Positions 35,870 to 48,548 are shown, counted from the first letter of the stretch. The stretch is 64,000 bases of DNA from Tetradesmus obliquus (GCA_030272155.1 CP126194.1:1054001-1118000); one strand, 5' to 3'. A program made the numbers and translations. The notes: generated from the letters alone by a model not told the origin.

Positions 35870-38259
35870 ATGGCTGCCCGTGTCAGGCCGGCAGACGACG
35901 ATCAGGAGTTAGCCAGGATCCGCGTCATCACAAACGTTTCCAGTGCTGCCTATCAGCGCTCTGGTCCGCCAGCAAAGGTGCTGGCTCAGAGGTGAGGGCC
36001 GGCTGCTTGCCTGCTGTGCTTGCCGCGCTGACAGCGCTTCAGCAACAGAGCAGCGTTCTTTGCAGCAGCAGCAGGCTGTGGTTTTTGTTGGTGCATGCGC
36101 CCAGAGTGTGTGGAGGCGCAGGGTCCACCGCATTGCCCTTTATGTGTCGCGTTGTGCCTCACCATGCACAGCAGCTGTGTCAGTTTGCCAGGTGCCTGCC
36201 CTGTCATCTTTTATACTGTGCAGACATGACTGCACAAAGCATGCTAATGGATGCCGCGAGCACGTCTGTGTGAACTGCTACACGCTGTTTGCATTGTGAT
36301 GCAGCCTATTCTTTGTGCACTCGGCGCATTCACGTGATGCAGCTGCATGCAGCGCTGATGAGACGTTGCTGATGTGTGCTGCCACTGCAGATGGGTTGCG
36401 TTTGTGGAGGCCGTGCAGAACGACACAGTAGAGAAGGCACAGGAGGCATACAACAGGCTGCTGCTGGCTTTAACAGAGCTGGAGCTGCTGGTGAGGGAAC
36501 GTTGAGAAAGTTTTGTTGTGTTTAAGCAATGGTTGTGACATTCCTGTCAAATCCGTCAGTAAGAGCCGGCCGCTCTGCTTAGCTGCACCAGTGCCCAGCA
36601 AAAGCAGCACTGTCAGCATGAGAAGCAGCAGCAGAAGCAACAGCAGCAGCAACTTGCACCATGCCTGCATAGGCTGTGCTGCGCAGTTCTTATTTTGACC
36701 TGCATGTGGTACCCACCAGCTTGTCTGCACAGCTAGCATATCACAGTGTGCCTGCAGGCACCATGCAAGCCTCCGATTGCGGCTTTGCTCTGAACTGATT
36801 AATTGCTGCTGCTGTTCATGGCTGTTTGTGCTGCTGCAGGGTCGCAAGCTTGCTGCTTCGCAGACAGCTAGTAAGCGAGAGCTGGACACCTACGCGCAGA
36901 AGCAGCAGCAGCTGCAGGACAGCATCGCACAGGTAGGACTAGAATACTGCTCGGGCCTAGCAGTTTCAGAAGCTGCTGAAGGAAGCATAGCGACAGCAAA
37001 GCAAACAGCAACGCACGGCTGCTGCATGAATAAACAGAGTACATACAACAGCAGCAGCAGCAGCAGCAGGTCGTGTTGGCGTGCCATACTGTTGGCGTGC
37101 CATACTGTCCGGGCTGCACTTCTACCAATGTGGCTGCGCTGCCTGCCATTGCAGCAGCGCTCCTGTCATTTTAGCTGCTGTGCTTGCAAAGCAGCGCCCA
37201 AATGCTCAGGTTTCAACGTGTGCATGACACGACATTTATTTGCACGGCACAAACATATCACACTGCATGCACCTGCTGCACCTGCTGCAGGCCAACGAGC
37301 TGATTGAGGCCAAGAAGCAGCAGCTGGCTGAGGCGCGCGTGTGGCGGCAGCAGCAGGAGGAATATGAGGTGGGTGGGTGAGGGTGTGGAGCCACGGAAGG
37401 CTGGTTCTGAGTGTTTGGCCAAATTGCTTCTATCCTGCCCGGGTAAGGTATGTTGTTCTATGTCTGAGTGTGTGGTGTAGTGATGGGTGCGGGCCTGTTT
37501 GCTGCGGAAGCCCTGGCAAGCAACTAGCGCAGCAGCCAGCCTGTGCATGTGCACACGTGGCCCGGTGCATGCAGGCAACCTGTGCATGTGCTCATTATGC
37601 CTTGTAACAGCATGCAGGCAAGCAAAGCTCGGTATGCCTTACTGCAGGGCCAGGTTTGATGTATGTGCTTGAACTAGCACAGCAGCCAGCCTGTGCATGT
37701 GCACATTTGTGCAGGCGCATGCAGGCAAGCAGGCATTTGATGTCATGCCTTACTGGCAGGGGCAGGGGGTGTATTTGTCCGCCATTGCAGATTCACTTCA
37801 CTTGTGCTGGCATATCGCTGCAACTTTGTCTGCTGCAGGTGCTGCGCAAGCAGATAACGGCAGAGCAGCCGCGGCATGAGACGCAGCAGCAGATTGATGC
37901 GGTGAACAGGGACATCGACAGCACGCGGGCAGAGATTCGGCGAGTGCAGCTGACGTATGAGGTAGGGACCTGCTGCTGGGGATGTGCGACAATGCTTTAG
38001 CATGCATGCCGCTGTATCGTGCATGGATGCATTTGGAGTGTGCTAGCCATGCGCGCCGGCAGCAGCTGCCCAACAGGTAACGCGATGCTGATGATAAATG
38101 TGCTCTACTGCTGCGCTGCTGCAGGTGATTGCCAAGAAGTGTGCCGCGGTGCAGCACCAGGTGGCAGACCTGCTCAACTCCTTCCCCAGCGCAGCAGATG
38201 GCAGCGCACAGGAGCAGCGGGAGCGGGAGGGGCCTGCACCCATGCAGCTGGACGGCTGA
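35870..38259 (+). CDS. THOC7: THO complex subunit 7 (THOC7/Mft1-like), 6 exons
   Basis: THOC7 is a coiled-coil subunit of the THO/TREX complex, which couples transcription to nuclear mRNA export. Exons 35870-35991, 36391-36490, 36840-36932, 37291-37368, 37839-37961 and 38125-38259 join in phase to 216 residues (human about 204). Exon 2 gives RWVAFVEAVQ with an ELELL end. Exons 3-4 are heptad-like coiled coil (ANELIEAKKQQLAEARVWRQ). Exon 5 holds the family signature YEVLRKQITAEQPRHETQQQ, comparable to the YDALAKVIQ and RHET motifs of animal THOC7. The last exon ends GPAPMQLDG. The start ATG at 35870 is the first in a frame that leads straight into the exon 1 donor. Intron 4-5 sequence contains a direct repeat of GCCAGCCTGTGCATGTGCAC. 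Confidence 0.9.
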
Positions 38260-39964
38260 GGATGCTGCGTGGTGTGCGCTGCCTGGATGATCAGGCTGAA
38301 ATCAGGCTCGATATGTGTGTGTGTTTTGAGCACGAGGGCTCAGGCCTCGCCACCGGGTGTGCGCTGCTTGGCAGGATGGGATCAGCTGTATGCGATCAGC
38401 CTGTAGTACAGCACACTCTCATGGTGGTGATGCTTGCATATGCACCGTGATGCCAACACAATGATGATGATGGTGGTGACAGATTAAGTTGGTGGTGAAG
38501 GATGATGATCACGTCGGCATGCTTGCGCATGCACAGTTATCAGCAGGCGTGCACTGGATGCAGTGGCAGCCTTGCAAGACGACAAAGGCCTGCACTTACA
38601 TGCGCTGTGTGTCATCCACAACAATTGTTTAAACTGTGCAAGTGCACAGCAGCTCAACCTTGGTGCATGCTTGTGCAGCGGAGTTGTCTGCTGGCAAAGA
38701 AGTGGTGCTGTCGCTCGTGCACGTCTGTGCCATTGAGTTATTTGCTGGTGAAGAACTTGTTGATTTTGCTAATGGGCATTGCAGATAAGGCGCTATATGA
38801 GTGCTGCTGACGGATCATGGGCATGTGCCAGTGTCAAGCCTTGTACAAACCATGGACATGGCAGCTGCATGTTGCCCATGCACTGTGGTGCTCTTACGCT
38901 TCAGGAATATTGTGATGTGAGAGATTTTGTTGTTGTTTGTTCCCGCAATCGGCCCCACTACTTTCCTTGCACTGTCAGCAAGCGGAACACAGGAGGATTG
39001 TATCCTACTATGTCACACAGACATGTACGTGCTACAGAATAATTTCTAAACAGAAGGATACGCGAAGATGGCGTGTTGCCCGTGTGCAGGGACGGAGTTG
39101 ACTCGGCGAATACCGCCCTGCAGGGTTTGGGGGTGAACAACGCCCCTGGTGATGCGTAGCGCTGCAATTCCGTGCTTACATGCTTTCTCTTGTTTTATAA
39201 ATGCAGGGTTGTGAAATTGCCGCGACCAACGGTTGCTGCTAGCAGTGTAGTGTTCGTTTGGCACAGCCCTGTCTCCTTTCCTAAATTGCCGAAAGTTTTC
39301 CTATCAGCTTGCGTCCACTCTAGTAGAAGTCGTTTGTTTCGAGGGCAGCGCGTGCGTACTTGGAAGGGAAGGCGCTGCTTTGCTCGACTCCCCCGGCACT
39401 TGGTTCAGCTTGTTTGCTGAAGCCCTCGGTGCCAGGAAGTCTTTGTCAGAGATATTAGCTTGGAGCTGGTTGCGGTCCCCGCGCAGGCACAGGTCAGCAA
39501 GCGTTGTGTCACTTGGTGAGCTCAGCTTGCCTGTTCCAGCCATGCAGCTTTCAGGGGTGACCATACAGCAGGCTATGCATCATATTTGTCACGGGTTGCC
39601 CTTTAGGCCAGCTGCAGAAGCAAGGTGTGCTTGCATCAGCAGTCTGCAGCATGGTGCACAAGCGTGTGTGCCACTCAGCACAGATGCATTTGTGAAACAA
39701 TTCCTAGGACTCTGCATGCCTTATCAAGGTTTAGATTCAGCCACTGAACATTGTATCCTACTTCTTTACTTCCTATCCTTGTTCACCAGCAGGTCAATTG
39801 TCAGCACTGAGCAGCTGCAGGCGTTTGCAGGAGCAGCGCCATCAGCTGTCAGTGGGCGCAGCGCCAGCAGCAGCAGCTGCTTGTGAGCAGGCGGCGTCTG
39901 CAGTGCCGCTGCTTGCAGGACAGCGCCGTTATCACACACCCCATCAGCTGCAGCAGCAGGACAC
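38260..39964. other. Intergenic, THOC7 to TCAIM-like gene
   Basis: Both genes run right. The part near 39300-39960 could contain an untranslated or transit-peptide exon of the next gene, but none could be chosen. No other gene was recognised. Confidence 0.4.
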
Positions 39965-42900
39965 ATGGACTCCGACACCAAGAAGCTCATCCGCGCCGTG
40001 GTGCGGCGCGTGCACCCGGACCTGTTCACTGCGCACCCCTTTGAGCGCCAGCGCAACAGCGACAGCCTCAAGGCGCTCAACAGTTATGTTGAACAAGTCG
40101 CGCGCGGCATCACGCCGCGCTCCACAAACGTGGAGTTCTGGGTAAAGGACGGCGAGCACCTCACCCGCATCGATGCGCTGCTGCCTTCCACAGGCAGCCT
40201 GGGGCCGCTGTTCTATGCCTTCAGTTTGATCACAGAGGAGGAGCTCAAGGCAGGCACAGGCAGGGATGATGTGGCAGATACTAATTTCCTGGAGTGGCTG
40301 CGCGACACGGTGTTTGAGGCGGTCAAGATTGCGGAGCAGCACGAGTCGCTCAAGCTGCGCATCCGCGAGAGCCGCGCCAACATAGAGTACAAGTACCAGC
40401 TGGCCTCGCTGCAGGTGCGTGGTGTGATGGGGCAGGGCAGCAGGGGCGGCTGCAGATGCCAGGAAATTTGCCCAGGACAGGCGCAGCGTGTGGCACCTGT
40501 AGTTGTATCAGCAGACAGGGCGGCAGTTGGTGCTTGTTCGCACGTTTGCTTGCTGCAGCTGCAGTTGCGTCAGCCGTGCTTTCGGGTCGCAGCAGCAGCT
40601 TACAGCAGCAAACTGCAACTGAGTTGTGTTGCAGCTGAGGAGGACTCTGGCTCATGCTGTGCTGCACACTGCTGCTGCTGCTGCTCCCTGCTGCTCGCTG
40701 CCTGTGCCTCATTCCACACGCACAGGTCGGCTCCGAGTTTGCAGTGGGCCCGCTGGAGCAGCAGCGCCAGATCGAGGCGCTGCGCGTGCTGGACGCGGTG
40801 CTGGCCAGCCTCATCAGCGAGGAGGGCATGGCCTTTGCAGGACTCAACTTCCACGTGTACCACCCCGACACGTGCCCGCTGGGCGCCTTCGGGCTGCACA
40901 ATAACGAGGACCATTATGGTTTGGGCGCGGGCCACCTGATGCGCAGCCATGTGGCGGATGACGGCTGCCTGCACGTGGTGGCAGACAGGTGCGGCTGGCG
41001 TAGGGTGGGGCGCAGCAATGCAGCAGTTGAGGCATGCGGCAGCAGAAACCGGTGGTGACGTGCACCTGGCTGGATTGCTTGCTCTTGGACTGCACAGCCC
41101 GCTTCCGCAGTGCTTGGCACTGCAGCCACTGTGGCTGCTGTGGCTGTCATTGTGCCGCTCTGACAGCATCATCCGCTGCTGCGGCTGCTGCTGCTGCTGC
41201 AGGATGGGCCTGCGCGAGGCGCTGAAGACGATGGACCTGGAGCGTGCGCGCGTGCTGACCAAGGTGACCATGTTCTGGCTCAAGCGCGTGCGCGACCTGT
41301 CGCCCGTGCTGCGCGAGCTGCTGGGCGTGCAGAACGTGTGGTGCGACACGCGCACGGAGCAGAACAGCCAGAACTTTGTGCTGTGGGCGGGCTACATCCT
41401 GGAGCAGCGGTGAGCGCGCTGGGCAGCAGCAGCGGCAGCAGCAGCAGCAGCAGTGGCGATCCCACAGGAAATTCTGCACAATGAACAGATGTATGAGCAG
41501 CGCCAGCAATGTGGAGCTTACACTGCCCAAGGTTCAGTAGTTATAAGCCGGGTGGCCGTTGCAGTGTATGTTGGGTGTGTTAGTGACGCTCTGCCGTGCG
41601 CCTGCCCTGTTCCTTGCCTGCCCTGTAGTGACGAGGTCGCTCGCGCGGTGGGCAACCGGCAGTTCACGTTCTCGCTGCTGGTGCACAGCGACGCCAGCAG
41701 CCCCATGGTGGACTGGAGCCAGAACAGCAGCATCCTGCAGGTGAGGCTGGGGGGGAAGGCGCAGCAGCGGCAGCAGCAGCAGCAACAGCGAACCAGGGAC
41801 AGCAGATACTGCGAACACAGCACAAAGAAGCAGCAGCAGCAGCAACTGCTAGAGCAGCTGCCACCCTTGATGGTGATAACCTTGCCGACAGTCAGGCGCA
41901 TGCAGGCAGTGCATGTGAAGCGTAATGCATGACCTCCTGCTTGGTCTTGCATGTCGCACATGGCAGTGTTGAGCATTGCTTGCTGCTGTGTGCCGTTTGT
42001 GCCAACCAACCTGTATGCGTGCTGTTTTTGTGGCGGCACGCAGGTGCGCAGCGACTGCCCGCCCCGGCAGCTGGTAGAGTTCCTGGTCAGCGACACCGGC
42101 GTCATGGCAGACCAGGTGCGCAGTGATGGGAGCACGGTGGCGGCGCAATGGCGGCAAACTGTGCTTGTTGTATGCTGAGCATGCATGCAGGCAGCCGTGG
42201 TGTGCAGTGCACCAGTTGAGGTCTTGACGGTGTTCTGCAGCTACACCATTGCAATGAGTGTCAACACACGATCTGGCATGCGTTGCTGCCTGGAAGCAGC
42301 CTGTGCTGGTTGAGTCATCCTACCTGCACAGTGGCCCCTCCTGCTGACTGTCGTCCCTTGCATGCTGTATGTGCTGCTGCTGTGTCGCCGTGCGCGCAGG
42401 CTGCCGCCGCGGTGCAGATCACCAAGAAAGAGGAGCAGGAGCTGCTGGAGCGCATCCGGCAGGAGTTTGGCGCCAAGCACGTGGTGCGCGTGTGCAGCAT
42501 GTTTGAGTGCGACCGCGTGCTGGACGGCGCGCGGCGGCTGCTGGAGTACGCGCCAGCCATCAAGCAGTCTGTGGACCTGCGCGGCGCCAGCCTGGCAATC
42601 GATGATTGCTACGAGGTGTGGGGCTCAGGGTTTATATCCATTCCATACGACTTCACGCTGCAGGAGCTGCAGCCGCAGCTGGTGAAGCTGCTGAGCGCGA
42701 AGAGCAGCGGCGCGATGGGCGGCAACGGCAGCAGCGCCGGCGCGGCGCGCGAGCAGATGCGGCCGGCGGCGGCGGTGGCGGGCTACGGCAGCGCGCGCGC
42801 CCGCGCTGGGATCACTGGCAGCTGCGGGGCTGAGGGGCTGGGGCTGTGCAGCAGGTATGCGCTGCAGGGGCAGGACCACTTGGGCTGGGGGCTGAGGAGT

Positions 42901-43062
42901 GTGGCGTGGCCTGTGGCAGTGCAGCAGCGGCCTGCGCAGCAGCTGGCAGCGAGCAGCCGGCGGCGGCAGTGCCTGGCAGCTGCAGTGCGGCCGGCGGCAG
43001 CAGCAGCAGCAGCTGGCGGCGTGCGGGTGAGGTGCAGCAGCAGAGCAGGGCTGACGTTGTAG
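39965..43062 (+). CDS. TCAIM-like protein (DUF4460/DUF4461), 6 exons
   Basis: Animal TCAIM is a mitochondrial protein of unclear biochemical function; here only family membership is inferred. Exons 39965-40414, 40726-40988, 41203-41409, 41629-41740, 42044-42115 and 42400-43062 (acceptor 42418 also possible) join in phase to 588 residues. The N-terminus has the DUF4460 pattern, J-domain-like: VVRRVHPDLFTAHPFERQRN followed by SLKALNSYVEQ. The middle carries FHVYHPDTCPLGAFGLHNNE. The later exons form the DUF4461-like part, with VRVCSMFECDRVLDGARRLL and the family's closing SGFISIPYDFTLQELQPQL. The tail after about residue 460 is Ala/Arg/Gln-rich and may be extended by an unrecognised intron. No targeting peptide is seen before MDSDTKK. 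A stop lies 81 bases upstream in frame, so a presequence would need an upstream exon. Confidence 0.82.
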
Positions 43063-44972
43063 CGGTGCTGCGTGCCGGTGTGCTTGATGCTGGTTGTTAC
43101 CTGTCAGATTGTCGATCAAACCAGCATGGTTGGTGCGCAGCATTGTGCATGAGCATGCTTGCATGCCGAGACGCTTGGATACAGTTGCCGCTGCCTACCA
43201 TGGTGGTGCTGTACGTCAAAGCGCTCTGTGCATGTGCATGTGTATGGGTGTGCTTAGGTCTGTTCAGGAAACGTGTGTTGGGAGGGTATTTGCGAGTGCA
43301 GTGGAGGTGTGTGTGCGCCTTCGTCCTTGGCTGTGAGTTGGTGGTGTGAGGTACAGCGCTTGCGTGCGCTGCATGGATGCGCCGTTGCATCATGTATTTG
43401 TTCCTTGCATTGTGTTGTTTCTTGTTTGTTGTTTGGTACATGTTGTGCAGGACAACATGTACGTGTTTCTTGAGTGTTTGGGTGGGGTTGGGGAGTGTGG
43501 CGTTTGGCGGCTTGCTTGCGTGGCAGGATGGGGCACAATGCGCCCTGCCGGCTGCGATGTTTGCAGCCGGTTGTACAACTTGGCAGTTGCGTGCTTTGCG
43601 CGCCGGGCTGGCTGGTCAGCCCAGTGTGTGCTGCTGCGCTAGTACATACAGATTGTTGGTGTGCTTGCCACGTGCCTCTGTCACCCTTGGCTGAACAGAG
43701 GGGGCGGTGGGAATGGACATTTGGGCCTTTGGGCGGCCGGAATCATTGAAAAGGGAAACCGTTGGTGTAGTGTAGTACTCACCTTGCAGCAGAGTTAGCT
43801 CAGAGGCGCTTTATTAAGCTGGGCGAATGCGGCTAACCACAACATGGTGTACCTGCTTCCCCCGCAGCGCATTGAACAGTGGGTGGTGGTGGTTGTCATC
43901 TTTTACAGGCCAGCTTCAAGATGGAGTTCATCGTCTTATCCTTGCCTCTGGAGTGCTGTGATCAGTTTTGGTCTGCCACAGCAAGCCTGTGGCGCTGTGC
44001 ATTGCCGCGCGTCTGGGCACAGGCCATGCAGCTCCGCCTGCAGGACATGTTGCGGTCTGCTTCATGTAGCTCCCAGGTTGGGTCGGATGGAGGGTGCCTG
44101 GCATCGTTGACGTTGCTGTCACTGCCAATGCTCGGCAGGTAGCACCGTGGAATCCTGCAGCCCTCCTGCATCAGTAGTGATTGTAGCTGCTGCCAGCAGT
44201 GCTACATTGATTGTCGACCTGCAGGCACCAGCTGGTGCCGCTCTGGTTATGGGTGCTGCGTAACGGCAGGGTTCCCTGGGTATACGTACAACGATTTGCC
44301 AACAGCGATGGCTGCTGGCCTGGGTGTCCCTGGGTTAATGACATTGAGGTTCTTTTGAGGCGTCACATCATGCGCCTTACATGTAACATACTGGTTTCAA
44401 ACCCTTCACACAGCCTGACTCAGTGCTGAAGCCAGCCTGACTGATCGCCTCATCTGCACAGCCTGCGAAAATAGATATAGGGTTTACATGGGCACATAGC
44501 CTGCGTATCCAGTGGTTCAGCTAGTACATAAGGCGCTCCTTAAACACACACGCAGATGACACAGGGCTGATGAACAGCCCACTGTAAGCACCAACAGCCC
44601 AGGCCATGATGTTCGACTCAACAACTATGGCAGTGTGCGTGCAAACCGGCCATGTGCAACAAGGACGCAGACGCAGCACTGCACTTGATGATGTAGTAAA
44701 CACGACCTGCCCACAGGGCGGTCCTGGAACTGCTATCCTGCACTTATGCTGCCGTACGCTGTCGCGTTACTCAGAACTAGTAGTAGTACCGCGCACAATT
44801 CCACATTCCAAATTTAAAATGCCCCTTGTGCCTGTCCTTGCCAAGGTGGAGGTGCATTGCACTTCAGGCGCTACAGCTGCAGCGCTGCATCTCGCGGCAC
44901 TGCACGTGCGTCCTTCCCTGCTCACTGCTTGGCTAGCATCTGCAGTGTCAGGTGCTGCTCATTCGCTCCAGC
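43063..44972. other. Convergent intergenic region, TCAIM-like and LC8 3' ends
   Basis: Both genes end here. TTACATGTAA at 44377-44386 is a perfect palindrome that places the TGTAA signal on both strands. A nearer minus-strand TGTAA for the LC8 gene lies at 44488-44484. Short frames around 43840-44140 were not recognised. Confidence 0.4.
44377..44386. terminator. Palindromic TTACATGTAA, possible two-way polyadenylation signal
   Basis: The ten bases read TGTAA on both strands between two converging genes. It is about 590 bases from the LC8 stop and about 1.3 kb from the TCAIM-like stop. Function is inferred from motif and position only. Confidence 0.3.
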
Positions 44973-46139
44973 TCAGCTGGACTGTGCATGGAATGGGTTG
45001 TCCTTGGACTTCCACAGCACCACGTGCAGCGTGTCCACCTTGATGTGGATGTACTGGCGAGCTTCATGGCTGATAGCGCCTGCATTGCAGCACCACGGCA
45101 AAACAGGTGTTGCTCTTTGCATCGGTTGCTGGCATTGCATGCTCAGAAAGCGTTGGTAGGTCACTCAAAGGAGCACTGTGCTGGGAGGAAGCGGCTTTCA
45201 GAGGCTCACTGGCAGATGCATACGCCTTGGGGATCTCTGGCGAGGTCACACAAAGACAAGCGCACATTGTGTTGTTGCTGCCGCGGCCGCATGTGTCTGT
45301 CCAAACCTACTTACTGCATCATCATTGACGAATACCTGCTGACCCAGCTTGTGCTGCGGTTGCATGTCACAATGGCAGCCTACGGTCGCTCATGCTGCTG
45401 TCGGCGGGTTGCACCAGCTGCAGCAGCTGCAAGTTGCCAGCATGCGGCCTGCTCAAGGTGCAATGCAGACGTCCTCAGGAAAGCGTCGCTGCTGTGCCTC
45501 TACCCAGCCACTGCTAGCATCCATCATGCTGGGTGCAATGCAGGCTGTCCAAAGGTTTACCGTACACTCGCGGCAGCCAGCCTTACATTTGTCCTGGTCG
45601 CCACCGGCATGCAGCAATGCTGAGTAAGAAGGATGCTGGCAATTTTGGCAGCCGGGCAAACTCACTTGCAAAGCTCTTGCCCACTGCACAGTGGTACACA
45701 CCCTCCGTGGCCTTTGATGCAGGGAACTTGTGGTCCATCTCGTGCTTGATGAACTGTGCTACATCCTTGAGCTGCTTGTGCTTGTCTACTGCTGCCGTTG
45801 CCACTATCACAGCATGCTTTTCTGTGGCGGTGAGGCATTAGAAAGGAATTGCAAATCATCGCAGGTGTCTGAAGACGGGGTTGGTGTAGATGCACGATGA
45901 TGTGGCTCACGCAGGGCGCTTGCAGTGCATGCACATGCATATGTTTGAGGCCTGAGGCAGGCCTGATGCGTGCGCTCGTGCATGCTGTGCTGCTGCAACA
46001 GTTTAGAAGCTGTGCTGTGTGAATTTATCCTTTTACCTATAGCCTCCGGCATCAGGCTGTCTATCACTCTGCAAGAGTGCTGCTCCTTGCAGGCATATGG
46101 ATCTGCCTGCTTGGCTGCTGCTGCCACATCATCTGCCAT
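44973..46139 (-). CDS. LC8-type dynein light chain, 3 exons
   Basis: LC8/DYNLL-type light chains are dimerisation hubs of dynein motors in cytoplasm and flagella. Exons 46139-46037, 45821-45666 and 45079-44973 join in phase to 121 residues (classical LC8 is about 90). After a 25-residue extension (MADDVAAAAKQADPYACKEQ) come SLMPEAIEKHAVIVATAAVD, KHKQLKDVAQFIKHEMDHKF and VYHCAVGKSFA, which correspond to LC8 helices and the WHCIVGRNFG strand. The last exon gives SHEARQYIHIKVDTLHVVLW, matching the THETKHFIYFYLGQ region, and ends KSKDNPFHAQSS. It is divergent from canonical LC8, which is nearly invariant in eukaryotes, so it is probably an LC8-family paralogue and not the main LC8. Its promoter faces that of the next gene across 423 bases. 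Confidence 0.9.
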
Positions 46140-46562
46140 CTAGGCAGCCGCTCGCTCCACTTGCAGGAGCTGGAAACTATGTTGTAGTGTGGTTGAGACT
46201 TGTATGAAACGAGTGTATTGCTGGCAGGTGATGCACTGTATCCCTGGTGTAGTTTGACCGGGCAGCTGATGAGTGCGAAGAAAGGACGAGCCAGGATCCA
46301 CAGTGCATCTGCTAAAACTTGCATAAACAATTCACCCTGTCACAGGAATTTGCTTTCCTGATACGACCCGGTATAGGTTTGAAAGACTTGACACTCTGTT
46401 ATCTGTCGAGGTACGTGTCATGGTCCCATCGTCGCGGCCTCTGTATCCACAAAACCACCGTGATCGTGTGATCTGGATCTGTTTGGGTCGCTCGCGTTAG
46501 CGTCTAGCCTACTGCGCGTCTCCTGCAGCTGCTATCATCTGACATCAGGAGCAGAACTGAAC
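46140..46562. promoter_or_regulatory. Compact divergent promoter, LC8-like and HR-lesion-like genes
   Basis: The start codons are 423 bases apart and point away from each other, so both promoters must share this interval, the shortest divergent spacer in the window. No specific element was assigned. Confidence 0.5.
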
Positions 46563-48384
46563 ATGGGTGCCACTCTTGCCTTCGCTGGCCGGCTGATGCT
46601 GGCCAGCTTGTTTCTTCTCTCTGGTAAGTTCATCTTCGTTTCGGGTGGTGGTTTGTGCACTGGCAGTGACTGGCGGGCTTGTAGCCTGCAGCGGCAACAG
46701 CGGAACTGGTTGTACTGCTCAGCACTCTTTCAGACTCCTTCCCATTGTATGCCATGGCATTGCTGAAGCAGTATACATGGGGAAGCAGCACACCGTATGC
46801 CAATCATATGCCATGCTTCTGTGTACTCGGCAGAACCTGCTCCAACTGTGGCCAACTGCTGCTGTGCTTCGCTGTGTGTGCTTGCAGGAGCCATGAAAGT
46901 AGCGCACCATGAGGAATCAGGGGAAGGGCCTGTTGTGGCTTACATGGCACCAAAGATGAATGCAGCACTAGACAGGGTAGAGCAGTACACAGGAGTGCGG
47001 GTGCCGCTGGAGCAGGTGCGCAATGATCTGGGACACAGCAGGGCGGGCTTGACAGGCACCGGCTGCAGGGTGTCAGCAACAGATGTATCTGTGGCAGCTG
47101 TGGATGACGCCCATACTATATTAATCCAATGTTGTATGTGCATTTGTGTGGGTTGCACGGCAGAAGGCGCTTGTGGCAGGTTGCCAGCCGATCTTTGCCC
47201 ACAGCACGGCTCCGCAAGCCAGTAGTCATGCACAGCAGATGGATTGACAGTCAGCCCCTGGTAACGCCCTGCTGCCTCTGGGCTACAATTGCCGCCTGCC
47301 TGCTGCTGCACAGGAGATGTACCCCATGCTGGTGTTTGCTGCTGGCTGCTTGGAGCTGCTGGGCGGTGTGCTGTTCACACTGAACCTCAAGCTTGGCGCA
47401 TTCCTGTTGGTGAGACGGCGCGGTACAGCACCCGGGACTCAGCATTTATGCTTGTTTCACGGCCAGATATGTTGGCCAACAGTGTACAATGCATTGGCAG
47501 CGCGTGACTGTTGCCTGGCCAGCCTCTGCAGCATGTCGCGCTTGCAGCTTGCTTTGGTCCCAGCCACGCTGCAACAGTGGTGTTTGCTATACCACTCTGG
47601 CATTGCTTCAGCCGCAACAATCCACCAAACTAGTCATGGCGCTGCATCGAAAAAGGCTAAGTCGTGTGTTTCACGCGAATGTTTGAAAGGGGTCGTGTGT
47701 TCTGCTGCAGATGCTGTTCCTGGTGCCCACCTCACTGGTGATGCACAACTTCTGGGAGCTGGAGCACGGCAGCCCTGCACACCAGATCGAGTTCATCAAC
47801 TTCATGAAGGTGCGGCGCGTCGGGCCTAACTTGGCGACAGAAAGCAGCAGCAGCAGCAGCAGCAGCAGCCGTGGCTGGGTTGCTGGGTGGCTTGCTTGCT
47901 GCCTGAATTGGATCATGCAGGATGGATGGCCCAGCCAGGGTGGCACAGTAAGGTTATGCTGTCACGCTGCGTCAGTTGGGGTTTGCAGGTCCGTGGATGC
48001 ATGCATGCAGCTGGCACTCGGCACAGGTCAGAACTGGCTAGCGAGGCTAGCAGACAGCACCGGTAGGGAAGCGCGTGCAAGGTGCCAGTCCATGTTTAAA
48101 TGCTGCATTGGCCTTCAATGCATCGTGCACAGTGTGCACGGTATGCACAATCGCTCTTCCTCCAATGCATGCATTGACTCTAACACACAAACCGTGACTG
48201 CAAGCGCCTCCAGCCAGTGTCACAGCTAGGAGATCTGCTGAATATAAAATGAACATGCCCAAACTGCCTGCAACCTTCCTGCTTGGCTTGCTGCTGCCTG
48301 CAGAACCTGTGCCTCTTTGGCGCATTCCTCATGTTCCTGAACATGCCTCGGCAAGTGGCCTCCATCAAGTACAAGGCGCACTGA
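46563..48384 (+). CDS. HR-lesion-inducing-like / DoxX-like membrane protein, 5 exons
   Basis: Plant relatives are small endoplasmic-reticulum membrane proteins that cause lesion-like cell death when overexpressed; the biochemical role is unknown. Exons 46563-46623, 46888-47015, 47314-47409, 47711-47809 and 48304-48384 join in phase to 154 residues (plant proteins about 157). The start MGATLAFAGRLMLASLFLLS matches the plant opening FAGRALFASLFILS. Next come YMAPKMNAALDRVEQYTGVR, a hydrophobic helix MLVFAAGCLELLGGVLFTLN, another (MLFLVPTSLVMHNFWEL) ending in the family HNFW motif, and a final helix LFGAFLMFLNMPRQ before a basic end. Four membrane segments are predicted by eye. Confidence 0.9.
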
Positions 48385-48548
48385 AGAGGCGATGCACTGG
48401 GTTCATGTAGGGGTGTTTCAGGCTGTGGTTTTTGGAGTGAGGGTTAGGCAAGGCCTGGCTGCCTTCTGTCTGGTGTTGCAGCGGCTTGCACGAGGTAACC
48501 AATGTTGTTTGCGTGAGTCCATGCGCAGGGCACGTGTGGGGTGCCTAC

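Noticed and set aside
45290..45330. An extra LC8 exon (FVNDDA) before a GTAAGT on the minus strand
   Set aside because: No acceptor gives a compatible phase, while the exon at 45079 joins directly and restores the LC8 fold pattern.
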